Positions 50,370-60,523 are shown, numbered from the stretch's first letter. The stretch: 64,000 nt of DNA from Fastidiosipila sanguinis (GCF_002998295.1 NZ_CP027226.1:1666001-1730000), one strand, 5' to 3'. Numbers and translations are program-made. Notes: a model not told the origin generated them from the sequence alone.

Positions 50370-51332
50370 ATGTCAAAAAATAAGACTGTAAGAATGAAAA
50401 AGGGGTCAAAGAACTTTTTCTCCAGTACTTTAGAAAATATTAAGAATTTTCCAGAACTCTATTTAATGGTAATTCCATATCTAATTTGGTTGCTTATTTT
50501 TCAATATGGGCCAATGTATGGTGTTTTAATTGGTTTCAAAGATTATAATTCTGCTTTAGGTGTTACTAAGTCTCCATGGACCGATATGTATGGATTTAAA
50601 CACTTCTACAATTTTCTAACACTAAGTACATCCAAGACTTTAATATTAAACACTTTAAGAATATCTATTGTAAATTTACTTGTCTATTTCCCTTTACCAA
50701 TACTTCTAGCAATAGGTTTTCATCACATTAAGGTGAAAAAATTGGCAAAAGCTTACCAAACTATTTCATATATACCGAATTTTATCTCTACAGTAGTGAC
50801 AGTTGGAATTATGGGGATTTTACTAAATGGCCAAGTAGGTGTCTTGAATAAAATAATCAATTACTTTGGTGGACAAAAGATTGACTTTTTAAATAATTCT
50901 GACTGGTTTGTTTGGATTTACGTAGGTTCAGGAATTTGGACAGGATTAGGTTGGAGCACGATAATTTACACTGGAGCTCTAAGTAATATTAGTCCAGAGC
51001 TTTATGAGGCAGCCGAGATTGATGGGGCTAACAAATGGCAACAAATTAAATATATAGAATGGCCTAGCATAGCTCCTCTAGTATCAGTGATGCTGATTTT
51101 GAGCATTGGTGGATTAATGAGTGTTGGCTGGGAAAAAGCTTATCTTTTGCGACGACCATTAAATTTATCAAAGAGCGAAATTATTTCAACATATACATAT
51201 CAACAGGGTATCTTGGGCGGACAATACTCATACACCACCGCTATCGGCTTATTTAATTCCGTAGTAAATATTATTCTTTTATTAATAGCTAATGGTATTT
51301 CAAAGCTAGCTGGTAATAACTCTTTATTTTAG
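50370..51332 (+). CDS. Sugar ABC transporter permease, LplB-like
   Basis: A 320-residue binding-protein-dependent permease with six helices. N-terminal LYLMVIPYLIWLLIFQYGPM and GVLIGFKDYN are typical of the LplB/YteP group, and the EAA loop reads ELYEAAEIDGANKWQQIKYI. It forms the membrane channel with the next gene product. LplB/YtcP systems import complex oligosaccharides such as rhamnogalacturonan, xylan or host glycans. The operon has no ATPase gene, as usual, so a shared MsmX-type ATPase is expected elsewhere. Confidence 0.92.
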   Translation: MSKNKTVRMKKGSKNFFSSTLENIKNFPELYLMVIPYLIWLLIFQYGPMYGVLIGFKDYNSALGVTKSPWTDMYGFKHFYNFLTLSTSKTLILNTLRISIVNLLVYFPLPILLAIGFHHIKVKKLAKAYQTISYIPNFISTVVTVGIMGILLNGQVGVLNKIINYFGGQKIDFLNNSDWFVWIYVGSGIWTGLGWSTIIYTGALSNISPELYEAAEIDGANKWQQIKYIEWPSIAPLVSVMLILSIGGLMSVGWEKAYLLRRPLNLSKSEIISTYTYQQGILGGQYSYTTAIGLFNSVVNIILLLIANGISKLAGNNSLF

Positions 51333-51358
51333 ATCTGTAACTAGAAAGAGGTAATTAA

Positions 51359-52378
51359 ATGAGTAAGATTAATAATGAAAGTAATAAGGGTAATTATAAT
51401 AACAAGAAAAGTATTTTGGATAATGAAGAATTAGCTATTCTAAAACCTCTACCTCAGGAAAATTCGAATACAAACCCATTGGTAAAGTTTTTAAGCTCTG
51501 ATAAGTTCTTTAATTTCGTGGTAACTACATTAGTAACAATCGTTATTTTCTTAATAGCTTATCCAATATATGTAGTATTTATTGCATCAATAAGTGATCC
51601 TTATGCTGTGAGTAATGGTCAAGTTCTCTTATTGCCTAAAGGAAGTAATATTGATGGTTTTAAGAGAGTTTTTGCAGATCCAAGAATTCTAAGTAGCATT
51701 ATTAATTCAATAGTAATAACAACTTTAGGTACAAGTTTAAGCTTGATTTGCACTATGCCAGTTGCTTATGTTTTGTCAGTTGAAGATTTTAGATTAAGCA
51801 AAGTATTATTCACTCTAGTAATGATAACTATCTATTTTAGTGGTGGAATGATTCCAGATTTTTTATTGGTTCGAGGATTAGGTTTATATAACACTTGGTG
51901 GGCATTAATTTTACCTGGACTTGTAAGCTCTTGGAACGTAATTATTACAAGAACATTTTTAAAGAAGAATATTTCAGGTGAATTGCTAGATGCGGCAAAA
52001 ATAGATGGTGCAAATCATTGGGACTTTTTCATTAAAGTGGCACTCCCACTTAGTTCTACGATCATGGTAATTATTGGACTATTCTATGGTGTTGGATATT
52101 GGAACTCATATGCCAATGCGATGATATACATAAAAGATCAAGATAAATATCCATTTCAATTAATACTGAGAGACATTTTAATTAGAGAACAAATAGCAGC
52201 TCAATCACTTAGATTAGAAGGTGATATAGATGGAAATACAATGGCTAGAATGAGCGAAATAGCTTTATCTGTGAAATATGTTGTAGCTGTTATAGCAGTA
52301 TTACCAATTATTATAATTTTCCCGCTTGTCGAAAAGTATTTCGTCAAAGGCATTATGGTGGGATCTATTAAAGGCTAA
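51359..52378 (+). CDS. Sugar ABC transporter permease, LplC/YtcP-like
   Basis: A 339-residue partner permease. A polar N-terminus of about 45 residues, longer than usual, precedes six helices; VVTTLVTIVIFLIAYPIYVV is the first. The family signatures are VSNGQVLLLPKGSNIDGFKR, YFSGGMIPDFLLVRGLGLYN and the EAA loop ELLDAAKIDGANHWDFFIKV. AGAGG precedes the ATG, 26 nt after the first permease gene. Confidence 0.92.
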   Translation: MSKINNESNKGNYNNKKSILDNEELAILKPLPQENSNTNPLVKFLSSDKFFNFVVTTLVTIVIFLIAYPIYVVFIASISDPYAVSNGQVLLLPKGSNIDGFKRVFADPRILSSIINSIVITTLGTSLSLICTMPVAYVLSVEDFRLSKVLFTLVMITIYFSGGMIPDFLLVRGLGLYNTWWALILPGLVSSWNVIITRTFLKKNISGELLDAAKIDGANHWDFFIKVALPLSSTIMVIIGLFYGVGYWNSYANAMIYIKDQDKYPFQLILRDILIREQIAAQSLRLEGDIDGNTMARMSEIALSVKYVVAVIAVLPIIIIFPLVEKYFVKGIMVGSIKG

Positions 52379-52471
52379 ACAAATAAGCAAAATAAAATGA
52401 ATGGAGGAGTCGTTTCTTAATGAAACTATAAAGTAGTAAGAGTAATTGAGATACAAAAAAAGGAGATAGGT

Positions 52472-54247
52472 ATGAAAAAATTCAAATTGAGTAAGTTAGC
52501 TAGTATATTGTTAGTAAGTGTTTTAACATTATCAGCTTGTAATAACAGTTCAGCGACTAAAGATCCGTCTGATTCAGGAAAAGAAACAGGACAGGAAACA
52601 ACAGAGGCAACTACAGATTCTATAGAGTTAGAAGAGGAAGATTTATCTATTTATGATGATGTAGAGAGTACCTTTGATCCCAAAAAGAATGTGCCGAATA
52701 TAAACGTAGACCTTCCATTAACTGATGAACCAGTTAAATATACAGCTATGATTTCTTACGCTTTAGGAGTTAAAGATCCTAACGAGATGGCACTTTACCA
52801 AGAACGTGCTAAAGAGACAGGTGTTAATATTGAATATGACTGGGTTTTGGAATCTGCAAAAGCCGAAAGATTAGCTACCACTTTAGCGTCCGGAGATTTA
52901 CCTGATGTTTTTGTTAATATGGGCATAAGTATGGATCAATTAGGAACATATGGTGACACTGCCGGTCTATTCATGGATATAACAGATTATGCAAAAGATG
53001 AGAGTATAATGCCGAATCTGAAATGGATTTTTGAGCAACATCCAGAAGCTCTAGCAGCCTCCGTATCTTATGCAGGAAAGTTATATGGTGTTCCTAGAAT
53101 TAACAACTTTTCCGTATGGCCTGGGAATGGAATTCATATTAGAGATACACAAGTTATTAATGCGAAATGGCTAGATAAATTAGGATTAGATATGCCTGAA
53201 ACTATAGACGATTTTGTAGAAGTTTTAACAGCATTCAAGAATCAAGATCCTAATGGTAATGGGGAGCAAGATGAGATCCCACTATCTTTTAATTACAACT
53301 CAACTTGGACAGGAAGTCCTGAATCAACATTGTTTGGTCCATTTGGATTTATTGGAAATGGTACTAAATTAAATATTGTTGAAGGTGATGTTATTTACGG
53401 AATTCAGCACAATAACTATGTTGAAGCAATTCAATATATTAATAAGCTCTGGTCAAATGGTTTAATAGATGCTGAAGCTTTTACCCATGAAAATGAAAGA
53501 TATATTGGTAAAGGTCAAAGCGAAACTCCAGTTTATGGTGTTGCGATTGAGTGGACAGGTACAGAAGTTGTTGGAGATAGAGTAGCTCTTGAACTTGATG
53601 AGAAAAATGAATATGTACCTCTGCCACCATTAAAAGGACCTAATGGTGAAAGATTATGGAGAAATGAACTATCTGGACTTGCAAGAAACAAAGCTATTTT
53701 TTCAGCAAAGGCAGAAAATCCAGAGTTATTGATGAAATATTTTGATTATCTCTATACACCAGATAATTCAATTCAAGAGACTTATGGTATGTTTGATCGC
53801 CAAACATATAAGGTAAAAGAAGGACTATGGGCTGCTTCTCAGTTGCCAAAAGATTGGACATGGGAAGAGTGGTTGAGAGAGTCTTCTACTAGAGAGATGC
53901 CATACTATGTAGGATCAAATATGGCAGAGAATAAATATAATGAAAAAGGTGAAGGAAAAGAAGGAAACTTCAAGTATAAGCTTTCATCAATATTCGCACC
54001 ATATGCTCAGGACTTAAAGGATGTTTATACCGGTTATGAAAATAGAACCCCTGAAGAAAGTGAAATTATTGATAGATTAGAGCCTCAAATTAAAAATGCA
54101 ATTATAGAACAAGAAGTTAAGTGGATCATGGGTGAAGGAGATGTAACAGCAGAATATGATGCATTTATCAATAGCTTAGAGTCTCTAGGTTTATCTGAAG
54201 TCTTAAAGCAATATCAAGCTGCAAGAGATCGTTATACAAGTAATTAA
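52472..54247 (+). CDS. Sugar ABC transporter substrate-binding lipoprotein, LplA-like
   Basis: A 591-residue lipoprotein; AAGGAG precedes the ATG. The signal (MKKFKLSKLASILLVSVLTL) ends in lipobox LSAC. A Thr/Glu-rich linker of about 50 residues leads to the large binding domain (extracellular solute-binding family 1 type): LATTLASGDLPDVFVNMG, YGVPRIN, ALTAFKNQDPNGNGEQDEIP-like VLTAFKNQDPNGNGEQDEIP, and YDAFINSLESLGLSEVLKQY at the end. The size (over 500) is typical for oligosaccharide-binding members. It works with the two permeases upstream. Confidence 0.92.
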   Translation: MKKFKLSKLASILLVSVLTLSACNNSSATKDPSDSGKETGQETTEATTDSIELEEEDLSIYDDVESTFDPKKNVPNINVDLPLTDEPVKYTAMISYALGVKDPNEMALYQERAKETGVNIEYDWVLESAKAERLATTLASGDLPDVFVNMGISMDQLGTYGDTAGLFMDITDYAKDESIMPNLKWIFEQHPEALAASVSYAGKLYGVPRINNFSVWPGNGIHIRDTQVINAKWLDKLGLDMPETIDDFVEVLTAFKNQDPNGNGEQDEIPLSFNYNSTWTGSPESTLFGPFGFIGNGTKLNIVEGDVIYGIQHNNYVEAIQYINKLWSNGLIDAEAFTHENERYIGKGQSETPVYGVAIEWTGTEVVGDRVALELDEKNEYVPLPPLKGPNGERLWRNELSGLARNKAIFSAKAENPELLMKYFDYLYTPDNSIQETYGMFDRQTYKVKEGLWAASQLPKDWTWEEWLRESSTREMPYYVGSNMAENKYNEKGEGKEGNFKYKLSSIFAPYAQDLKDVYTGYENRTPEESEIIDRLEPQIKNAIIEQEVKWIMGEGDVTAEYDAFINSLESLGLSEVLKQYQAARDRYTSN

Positions 54248-54321
54248 TTAAAGTAGAATTAATATTCTGTCTATGTAAGACCTAAGTCTAGGTTGAATTA
54301 AAATTGAAAATCTCAACGTTG

Positions 54322-54351
54322 AAAGTTGCTTGAAGTAGTTCAGGCAACTTT
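54322..54351 (+). terminator. Hairpin after the binding-protein gene
   Basis: AAAGTTGC pairs with GCAACTTT and TGAA with TTCA inside it, around GTAG; TTAACATTATT follows. Like the hairpin at 375-399, it comes after an LplA-type gene and probably protects the upstream mRNA or reduces read-through to the isomerase gene. Confidence 0.65.
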
Positions 54352-54424
54352 TAACATTATTCTTCCAGATATTTAACAATTATTACCTAAACTGGTATTA
54401 ACACTATTATGAAAAGGTAAAAAA

Positions 54425-55276
54425 ATGAGTAGAAAAAACAATAATCCACTAAGATTTGGACTATCTTCTGGATTTTATTCAGAACCCTTCTCAGAAAATC
54501 AAGCAATAGAATATTATAATGCTGGAGTTAGATTTATTGAGTTTTCTCAGCCTGAAAGAAGATTTTCTGATGATATAGAAACCAAGGCAGATGATTTCAG
54601 AAAAGCTGTTAATCAGGCAAATAAATATAATATAAGATTCACTTCTTATCATATTCCTTATGGCTATGATTGGGATATTTCAGCCTTAGATGAAGATAAA
54701 AGAATTGAAAATCTGCACAGAATTTTGGAGCTAGCTGAAGTTATAAATTCTATACAAGAGCCCGAAATTGGATTTATTTTGCATCCTTCTTTTGAACCTA
54801 TACAAGATGAGGATAGAGAAGCTCATATAGAGCAGGCTAAAAAATCAATTAGATATTTAGCAGATGAACTAGAAAAGATAAATCCTAATATTGTCTGGGC
54901 AATAGAAAATCTCCCAAGAACATGTTTGGCTAAAAATAGTCTAGAACTTCTAGATATAGTGAGTGTGGATCCTAGGATGAAGATATGTTTCGATACTAAC
55001 CACTCACTACAAGAAGATAATATAAATTTTTTGGATGCTATTAAAGATAGACTTGTATGTTTACATATTTCTGATTATGACAAAGTCAATGAGAGACATT
55101 GGGCGCCAGGCACTGGGGTTATTGATTGGGAAGCATTTAATAAAAAATTAGCTGAAATTGATTTTAAAGGTCCACTAACTTTTGAAGTTAATGAGTATTG
55201 TAATGGTGAGGATAGAGGTAAAATTACACTTTCTGACCTACGTCAAATATATTTTGACGTTTTAAATGGAGAATGA
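54425..55276 (+). CDS. Sugar phosphate isomerase/epimerase-like TIM barrel
   Basis: A 283-residue cytosolic protein of the xylose isomerase-like/AP endonuclease 2 superfamily. Visible metal-site segments are IRFTSYHIPYG, IGFILHPSF, WAIENLP, KICFDTNHS, VCLHISDYD and GPLTFEVNEY, spread as expected over the barrel strands. Such enzymes isomerise or epimerise sugars or inositols. Following a sugar importer and overlapping an AraC regulator gene by 11 nt, it probably processes the imported sugar or a cleavage product. The reaction cannot be fixed from sequence. Confidence 0.82.
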   Translation: MSRKNNNPLRFGLSSGFYSEPFSENQAIEYYNAGVRFIEFSQPERRFSDDIETKADDFRKAVNQANKYNIRFTSYHIPYGYDWDISALDEDKRIENLHRILELAEVINSIQEPEIGFILHPSFEPIQDEDREAHIEQAKKSIRYLADELEKINPNIVWAIENLPRTCLAKNSLELLDIVSVDPRMKICFDTNHSLQEDNINFLDAIKDRLVCLHISDYDKVNERHWAPGTGVIDWEAFNKKLAEIDFKGPLTFEVNEYCNGEDRGKITLSDLRQIYFDVLNGE

Positions 55277-56267
55277 TTTTTTCAGTATGTTTAATATTTC
55301 AGAACAAGAAATTGATTTAGAAGCTGTAAGTAGAAATAATGTAGTGGTGGTTAGCAATGGGTCAGGAATACTTGAGCTAAATAATATGTTGGGATTAAGA
55401 TTTAGTGATAGTACATATTTGTATTTGATACCTGAGAATAAAATTCAAGAACTTAAAAATATAGAAGAAAAAGATGTAAGAGCTTTAGGTGTAGTCTTTA
55501 TGAAACCCTGCAGTACTTTTGCAGAGGTTATTCAAGAGGCATATTTATTATCTTGGAAATTTTTTAATTCTAATTTTGGGGATAGTGGAAATTCTCCTAT
55601 ATTCTTCGAAAAAGAGTTTGACTGTGTTTTGGAAAATAAAACAATATCAGAAATCAATAATAAAATAGAAGAGTTAATTTATTTAAGAAATAGAAATCTA
55701 TATAAACAAGTTTTCAAGGTAGGCTCAGAAACTTTAGCATTATTAGAGGAAGTTCCTGAAGAGAACTTGGGAATTGATTTACTTAGCAAACTTTATTGCG
55801 TGATTACAAAAAGAGAACATTCAGATTTATCCTTAAGTTCATTGACTAACATAAGTGAGAAAGAAGCCATTTATGAAAAGCTAATATCGGAGTATAAAAA
55901 CGCACATGATTTAATATATAGTTTTCGTAAATTTATAAATTGTTTTTGCGACAAAGCTAATAGTTACCAGAATGAATCAAATGTTAAGAGTAATGAGGCT
56001 AAAATAATTGAAATCATGCAAGAGAATTACATGGATAACTTAAACTTAAGTAAAGTTTCACGCGCTGTGGAGTTAAGTAACTCCTACGTAGCAAAGCTTA
56101 TTAAAGATCATACTGGAGAAAACTTTACAGATTGCCTCAATGAAATTAGATTAAAAAATGCTGAAAATTTATTAAAGAATACTGAAATGAGTGTGAATGA
56201 TATATCTTATTATGTGGGGTTTAATTATCCAAGTTATTTTAGACGAATATTTAAAAAAAAAGAATAA
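55266..56267 (+). CDS. AraC-family regulator, frame broken in an A9 run near the C-terminus
   Basis: A 333-residue protein. The N-terminal 225 residues are not recognised; the C-terminal 100 form the twin helix-turn-helix DNA-binding domain (LNLSKVSRAVELSNSYVAKL, IKDHTGENFTDCLNEIRLKN, MSVNDISYYVGFNYPSYFRR). The frame stops at FKKKE. If the run of nine A at 56252-56260 is read as eight, it continues KKNNVTAKEYREMYKSI to a stop at 56308-56310, the normal AraC ending. The extra A may be an error, a strain mutation or a slippage site. The gene overlaps the isomerase gene and probably controls the importer operon. Confidence 0.82.
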   Translation: MENDFFSMFNISEQEIDLEAVSRNNVVVVSNGSGILELNNMLGLRFSDSTYLYLIPENKIQELKNIEEKDVRALGVVFMKPCSTFAEVIQEAYLLSWKFFNSNFGDSGNSPIFFEKEFDCVLENKTISEINNKIEELIYLRNRNLYKQVFKVGSETLALLEEVPEENLGIDLLSKLYCVITKREHSDLSLSSLTNISEKEAIYEKLISEYKNAHDLIYSFRKFINCFCDKANSYQNESNVKSNEAKIIEIMQENYMDNLNLSKVSRAVELSNSYVAKLIKDHTGENFTDCLNEIRLKNAENLLKNTEMSVNDISYYVGFNYPSYFRRIFKKKE

Positions 56268-56397
56268 TGTGACAGCCAAAGAATATAGAGAAATGTATAA
56301 ATCTATTTAAACTAGCAAAAACTTGAAAAGCCCCTAATCTTTATTTAAAATTAAGTAGATATTAAGTAGATAATGTTGAGCAAAAATCAATATTTGA

Positions 56398-56444
56398 TTA
56401 ACTTTAATATAAGTTAAAAAATATTTCGTAAGAAGATATATAAT
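56398..56444 (+). promoter_or_regulatory. Putative promoter region of the PGK-TIM gene
   Basis: A perfect inverted repeat TTAACTT-TAATAT-AAGTTAA (56398-56417) is followed by an A tract and TATAAT (56439-56444). No good -35 is present (TTAAAA with a 19-bp spacer). The palindrome sits where an activator would bind. The leader is about 110 nt. Confidence 0.45.
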
Positions 56445-56563
56445 ATATGTCGAATACGAAGAAATTAATAATAAATTAGTTTTGCTATGTTTGGTTTGAT
56501 TTTATAGAATTAAGTCGCATAAACATAAACAAAACTAGTGTTAAGTATAAGGAGAGGATGCAC

Positions 56564-58516
56564 ATGGCAAATTACAACAAAAAAAGTATTGCAGACATTG
56601 ATGTGTCAGGCAAAAAAGTTTTAGTTCGTGTAGACTTCAACGTTCCTTTGAATGACAAAGGCGAAGTTACAGATGACAAGAGAATAAAAGGTGCTTTAGA
56701 AACAATCAAATATTTAGTAGATCACAAAGCACGTGTAATCTTAGTTTCACACTTAGGTAGACCAAAAAATGGTCCAGAAGCTAAATTCTCAATGAAACCA
56801 GCAGTAGATCGTTTATCAGAATTACTAGGTCAAGAAGTAGTCTTGGCAGCTGACGTAGTTGGCGAAGATGCAAAAGCAAAAGCTGAAGCTCTAAAAGATG
56901 GCGAAGTTCTAATGCTAGAAAATGTTCGTTTCCACAAAGAAGAAACAGCTAACGATCCAGAATTCGCACGTGAACTAGCTTCATTTGCAGAAATCTACGT
57001 AAACGATGCATTCGGTACTGCACATAGAGCACACGCATCAACTGCAGGTGCAGCAAACTACTTGCCAGCAGTATCAGGATTCCTAATCCAAAAAGAACTA
57101 GAAGTTATGGGTGGTGCTTTAACAACTCCAGAAAGACCATTCGTTTCAATCCTAGGTGGTGCTAAAGTTTCAGACAAAATCGGTGTTATCGAAAATCTTT
57201 TAGAAAAAGTTGACACAATCCTAATCGGTGGTGGTATGGCTTATACATTCTTGAAGGCTCAAGGCCACGAAATTGGTAGCTCATTAGTAGAAGAAGACAA
57301 ACTCGACTTAGCAAAATCACTATTAACTAAAGCTGAAGAAAAAGGCGTTAAACTACTATTACCAGTAGACCACATCGTTGCAGACAAATATGCAGCAGAT
57401 GCAGAAGCAAAAGAATCAGATATCGATATCGAAGATGGCTGGATGGGTCTAGACATCGGTCCTAAGACAATTGAACTATACGCTGACGCAATCAAAGATG
57501 CTAAGACAGTAGTATGGAACGGTCCTATGGGTGTATTCGAGTTTGAGAAATTCGCTCAAGGTACAGCTAAGGTTGCAGAAGCAGTAGCTAACTCATCAGC
57601 AACATCAATCATCGGTGGTGGTGACTCAGCTGCAGCAGTTGAACAACTAGGTTTCGCAGACAAAGTTTCACACATCTCAACAGGTGGTGGTGCTTCACTA
57701 GAATTCTTAGAGGGTAAAGTTCTACCAGGAATTGACTGCCTACAAAACAAAGACAGCCGCCGTGCATACATTTGCGGTAACTGGAAGATGAACAAAGGTA
57801 CACCAAAAGAAGCAACAGCTTTAGTAAATGAATTAATCGAGAAAGTTAAAAATGTTGACTCAGAAGTTCTAATCGCAGTACCTTACACAGTTCTTGGTAC
57901 AGTAAGTGAACTAGTTGCAGGAACAAATATCGTTGTTGCAGCAGAAAATGCTCATCAAGCTGACGAAGGTGCATACACTGGTGAAATTAGTGCTAAATTC
58001 TTAGCTGAAATGGGTGTAAACCACGTAGTACTAGGACACAGTGAACGTCGTGAATACTTCGGTGAAACAGACGAAATCGTAAACGAAAAAGTTTTAGCTT
58101 CATTAAACTGGGGTGTACGTCCAATCGTATGTATTGGTGAAACTCTAGAAGAAAGAGAAGCAGGTAAAGAATTCGAAGTAGTTAAAACTCAATTATTAGG
58201 TGCATTGAAAGATGTTCCAGCAAACAGAGTAGCTGCTCACGTTACAATCGCATACGAACCAGTATGGGCTATCGGTACAGGTAAGACAGCAAGTTCAGAA
58301 CAAGCTGAAGAAATTTGTAAATTTGTTCGTGAAACTCTAGCTGAACTATACTGTGAAGATGTAGCTGCAAACACACGTATTCTTTACGGAGGTTCTATGA
58401 AACCAGCAAATGCAGAAGAACTATTAGGTCAAGCAAACATTGATGGTGGTTTGATCGGTGGTGCTTCACTTAAAGCTGATGACTTCGCAGCAATCGCAGA
58501 AGTTTACAAAGCTTAA
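56564..58516 (+). CDS. Bifunctional phosphoglycerate kinase / triosephosphate isomerase
   Basis: A 650-residue fusion; the second ATG is better spaced (9 nt) from AAGGAG. Residues 1 to about 398 are PGK ([54 protein letters not shown]). Residues from about 399 are TIM, with catalytic K408 in NWKMN, H492 in GHSERR and E565 in YEPVWAIG. The join ([20 protein letters not shown]) has almost no linker. It catalyses two glycolytic steps. Such fusions are known from Thermotoga. Codon use is strongly biased (CTA, GCA, GAA), as expected of a very highly expressed gene. Confidence 0.96.
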   Translation: MANYNKKSIADIDVSGKKVLVRVDFNVPLNDKGEVTDDKRIKGALETIKYLVDHKARVILVSHLGRPKNGPEAKFSMKPAVDRLSELLGQEVVLAADVVGEDAKAKAEALKDGEVLMLENVRFHKEETANDPEFARELASFAEIYVNDAFGTAHRAHASTAGAANYLPAVSGFLIQKELEVMGGALTTPERPFVSILGGAKVSDKIGVIENLLEKVDTILIGGGMAYTFLKAQGHEIGSSLVEEDKLDLAKSLLTKAEEKGVKLLLPVDHIVADKYAADAEAKESDIDIEDGWMGLDIGPKTIELYADAIKDAKTVVWNGPMGVFEFEKFAQGTAKVAEAVANSSATSIIGGGDSAAAVEQLGFADKVSHISTGGGASLEFLEGKVLPGIDCLQNKDSRRAYICGNWKMNKGTPKEATALVNELIEKVKNVDSEVLIAVPYTVLGTVSELVAGTNIVVAAENAHQADEGAYTGEISAKFLAEMGVNHVVLGHSERREYFGETDEIVNEKVLASLNWGVRPIVCIGETLEEREAGKEFEVVKTQLLGALKDVPANRVAAHVTIAYEPVWAIGTGKTASSEQAEEICKFVRETLAELYCEDVAANTRILYGGSMKPANAEELLGQANIDGGLIGGASLKADDFAAIAEVYKA

Positions 58517-58579
58517 TTATAATTTGCGAGTAAGGTTAGTAAACTTAAGAACTTAAGAACCGAAATTAAAAGAAAAATT

Positions 58580-58614
58580 AACAGTCGTACATCAAGGATG
58601 TACGGCTGTTTTTT
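58580..58614 (+). terminator. Terminator of the PGK-TIM gene
   Basis: AACAGTCGTACAT pairs with ATGTACGGCTGTT (13 bp, one wobble) around CAAGG, followed by TTTTG. Confidence 0.92.
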
Positions 58615-58658
58615 GTTGCGTTAAATGATCAATTGAGGGGAGCTTAATAGTACGTATA

Positions 58659-59444
58659 CTATCTATCCTTAATTTCTGATTCACCTTTACTTAAAGCTTG
58701 GAACAAATAACCAATAAGCAACATAATCATATTGAAAAGTGCAGTTACAATAAGGAAGTGAACAAATACGCCAAATCTGATAGGTACTATTTTCGGGAAG
58801 GCATTCATGTAGCCATAATTAATTTCTTCGAATCCCATGAAATGAGCCATGCTTAAATTAAAAATGAACAAGAGCAGGTTATAGATATTTGTAACTACTA
58901 GAACGAATTTGGTTTCTTTGCTAGTAATCTGGATTGCCCTAGATTTGAGTAGGTTAATAATTAGCAAGCCCATAATAATGTGATTGTAGAAAAACTGAAT
59001 ATTTGTGTAGTGAGGGAATTGGAAATAATACATATCTGGTACTAACAGCGCAATAATGGAGCCCAAGAATCCCCAGTACATGCCTATGTAGAGGATATTT
59101 TTGCGATTAAATAATACACCTATAATTAATAAGGAAATTGCAATTCTGCAGTGATATAGAGGCAGAGATAGCTCTACATTGAAGAATCCTGAAGTAAATT
59201 GCCAAGTGTAGAGAATCACCTGGTCTATAAGCAGCATCACTGCTAAAATATGAGATAACTTCCTACGATTATTGCCTTCCTTTAAGCCCAAATCCCCTCT
59301 ATAAATAATTGCTACTAATACAATAAAAGCAAAAAGAATTATTAAGTGTAGCGCAGAAAAAGCAGCTAGAGGAGAGAAGACTAAATCTTCTTTACCACGG
59401 AAAAAATATAAAAATGCTTCCTTAATTGAGTTGAATAATCCCAT
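58659..59444 (-). CDS. YwaF/TIGR02206-like membrane protein
   Basis: A 261-residue protein with seven or eight helices. The pattern HLIILFAFIVLVAIIY, LPLYHCRIAISLLIIGVLF, YIGMYWGFLGSIIALLVPDM and FFYNHIIMGLLIINLL follows the YwaF family (conserved Leu-Pro-Leu before a helix, Trp-Gly and Pro-Asp at the helix ends). The role of this family is unknown. Its stop lies 44 nt from the PGK-TIM terminator and it is probably cotranscribed with the carboxypeptidase gene upstream (28 nt apart). Confidence 0.78.
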   Translation of the reverse strand: MGLFNSIKEAFLYFFRGKEDLVFSPLAAFSALHLIILFAFIVLVAIIYRGDLGLKEGNNRRKLSHILAVMLLIDQVILYTWQFTSGFFNVELSLPLYHCRIAISLLIIGVLFNRKNILYIGMYWGFLGSIIALLVPDMYYFQFPHYTNIQFFYNHIIMGLLIINLLKSRAIQITSKETKFVLVVTNIYNLLLFIFNLSMAHFMGFEEINYGYMNAFPKIVPIRFGVFVHFLIVTALFNMIMLLIGYLFQALSKGESEIKDR

Positions 59445-59471
59445 AACTCACCCCCGTTAAATCAAAAATTA

Positions 59472-60392
59472 TTAATCTATACCTAGGTATTCTTCCAGAG
59501 TTAAACTGTGATTAGGTCCGAAATTACTAGCGTGCTCCACGCCAATGTAGCGATAGTGCCAAGGTTCGAACATGTATCCGGTAATGTGCTCTTTGCCCTC
59601 AGGGAATCTCTGGATAAAACCAAATTTATAAGCATTTTCCCAAAGCCAAATCCCTGCAGGATCATATTGGAAATCTTGAACTAGTGGGCCACCAGAGGTA
59701 ACGTCAATAGCCAATCCTGTTTGGTGTTCACTTTGGCCAGGTCTAGCACTGTAACGGTTGGCAGCCTCTTCACCTTCTCTGAGGCTGTAGTTGTAGAATA
59801 ATCTTGCTTGTAATTCATATGGTCTATATGAGCTTATATGCACCAAAGTAATACCCTCTGCAGCCGCAGCGGTCTGCATTTCAAGGAAAGCGTTCCAGGC
59901 TTCATCACGTAATCCGTTGTTAGTATAGGAGTCTGGGAGAGGACGGTACTTGTCGCTGACCCAGTGGTTCTTGCTAATGACTTCAATGCCACGCACAAGG
60001 AATGGTAGGTCAAGCATTTCTCCACTTCTGCCATCTGGAGAGACTAAAGGTTGAGTTGGTGCAGGGGTTGGAGCAGGAGTTTGAGCAGGAGCTTCCTCTT
60101 CAGGTTCGTTGTTTTCGTTGTCTGCATTTGAACTTGTGCTTGTTGTGGTTGTGGTACTTTTTTCACTTGTTTTCTTCGTAGTAGTTTCTTTTATTTCGGT
60201 AGTACTTTCACTAGTATTAGATTCAAGAGCAATGTTTGTGTCACTACTAGAACTTTCTGAAATTTCAGCATTTCTTTTAAAAATTGAGTCATTAAATAGC
60301 AGGTATATGATAAAACCCAGAATGATCGCAACTAGTGCAAAAATAATGGCTTGTAGAAGTCTTAATTTGTTATTAGATTTAGGATTTTTCAC
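59472..60392 (-). CDS. Membrane-anchored D,D-carboxypeptidase, M15B (VanY/DacB-like)
   Basis: A 306-residue protein; the GTG after GGAGG is the likely start, 12 nt inside the longer frame. One helix (AIIFALVAIILGFIIYLLF) is followed by a Ser/Thr-rich wall-spanning linker and a PAPTPAPTQP stretch, then an M15B peptidase: SSYRPYELQARLFYNY, zinc motif SEHQTGLAIDV, and EPWHYRYIG with the last ligand His. It removes the terminal D-Ala from muropeptides outside the membrane. The linker resembles that of the LysM protein at 28827. Confidence 0.92.
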   Translation of the reverse strand: MKNPKSNNKLRLLQAIIFALVAIILGFIIYLLFNDSIFKRNAEISESSSSDTNIALESNTSESTTEIKETTTKKTSEKSTTTTTSTSSNADNENNEPEEEAPAQTPAPTPAPTQPLVSPDGRSGEMLDLPFLVRGIEVISKNHWVSDKYRPLPDSYTNNGLRDEAWNAFLEMQTAAAAEGITLVHISSYRPYELQARLFYNYSLREGEEAANRYSARPGQSEHQTGLAIDVTSGGPLVQDFQYDPAGIWLWENAYKFGFIQRFPEGKEHITGYMFEPWHYRYIGVEHASNFGPNHSLTLEEYLGID

Positions 60393-60523
60393 AGCAACCT
60401 CCAAATTTAAATTAAATAAGGAAATAGAATTTTTTAATATTCTTCATGATATAATAAATTTCCAAGTCCGAATTAATTATAAAATAATTATACACTTAAG
60501 ATGATTATTAAAGGGGGAGAAAT

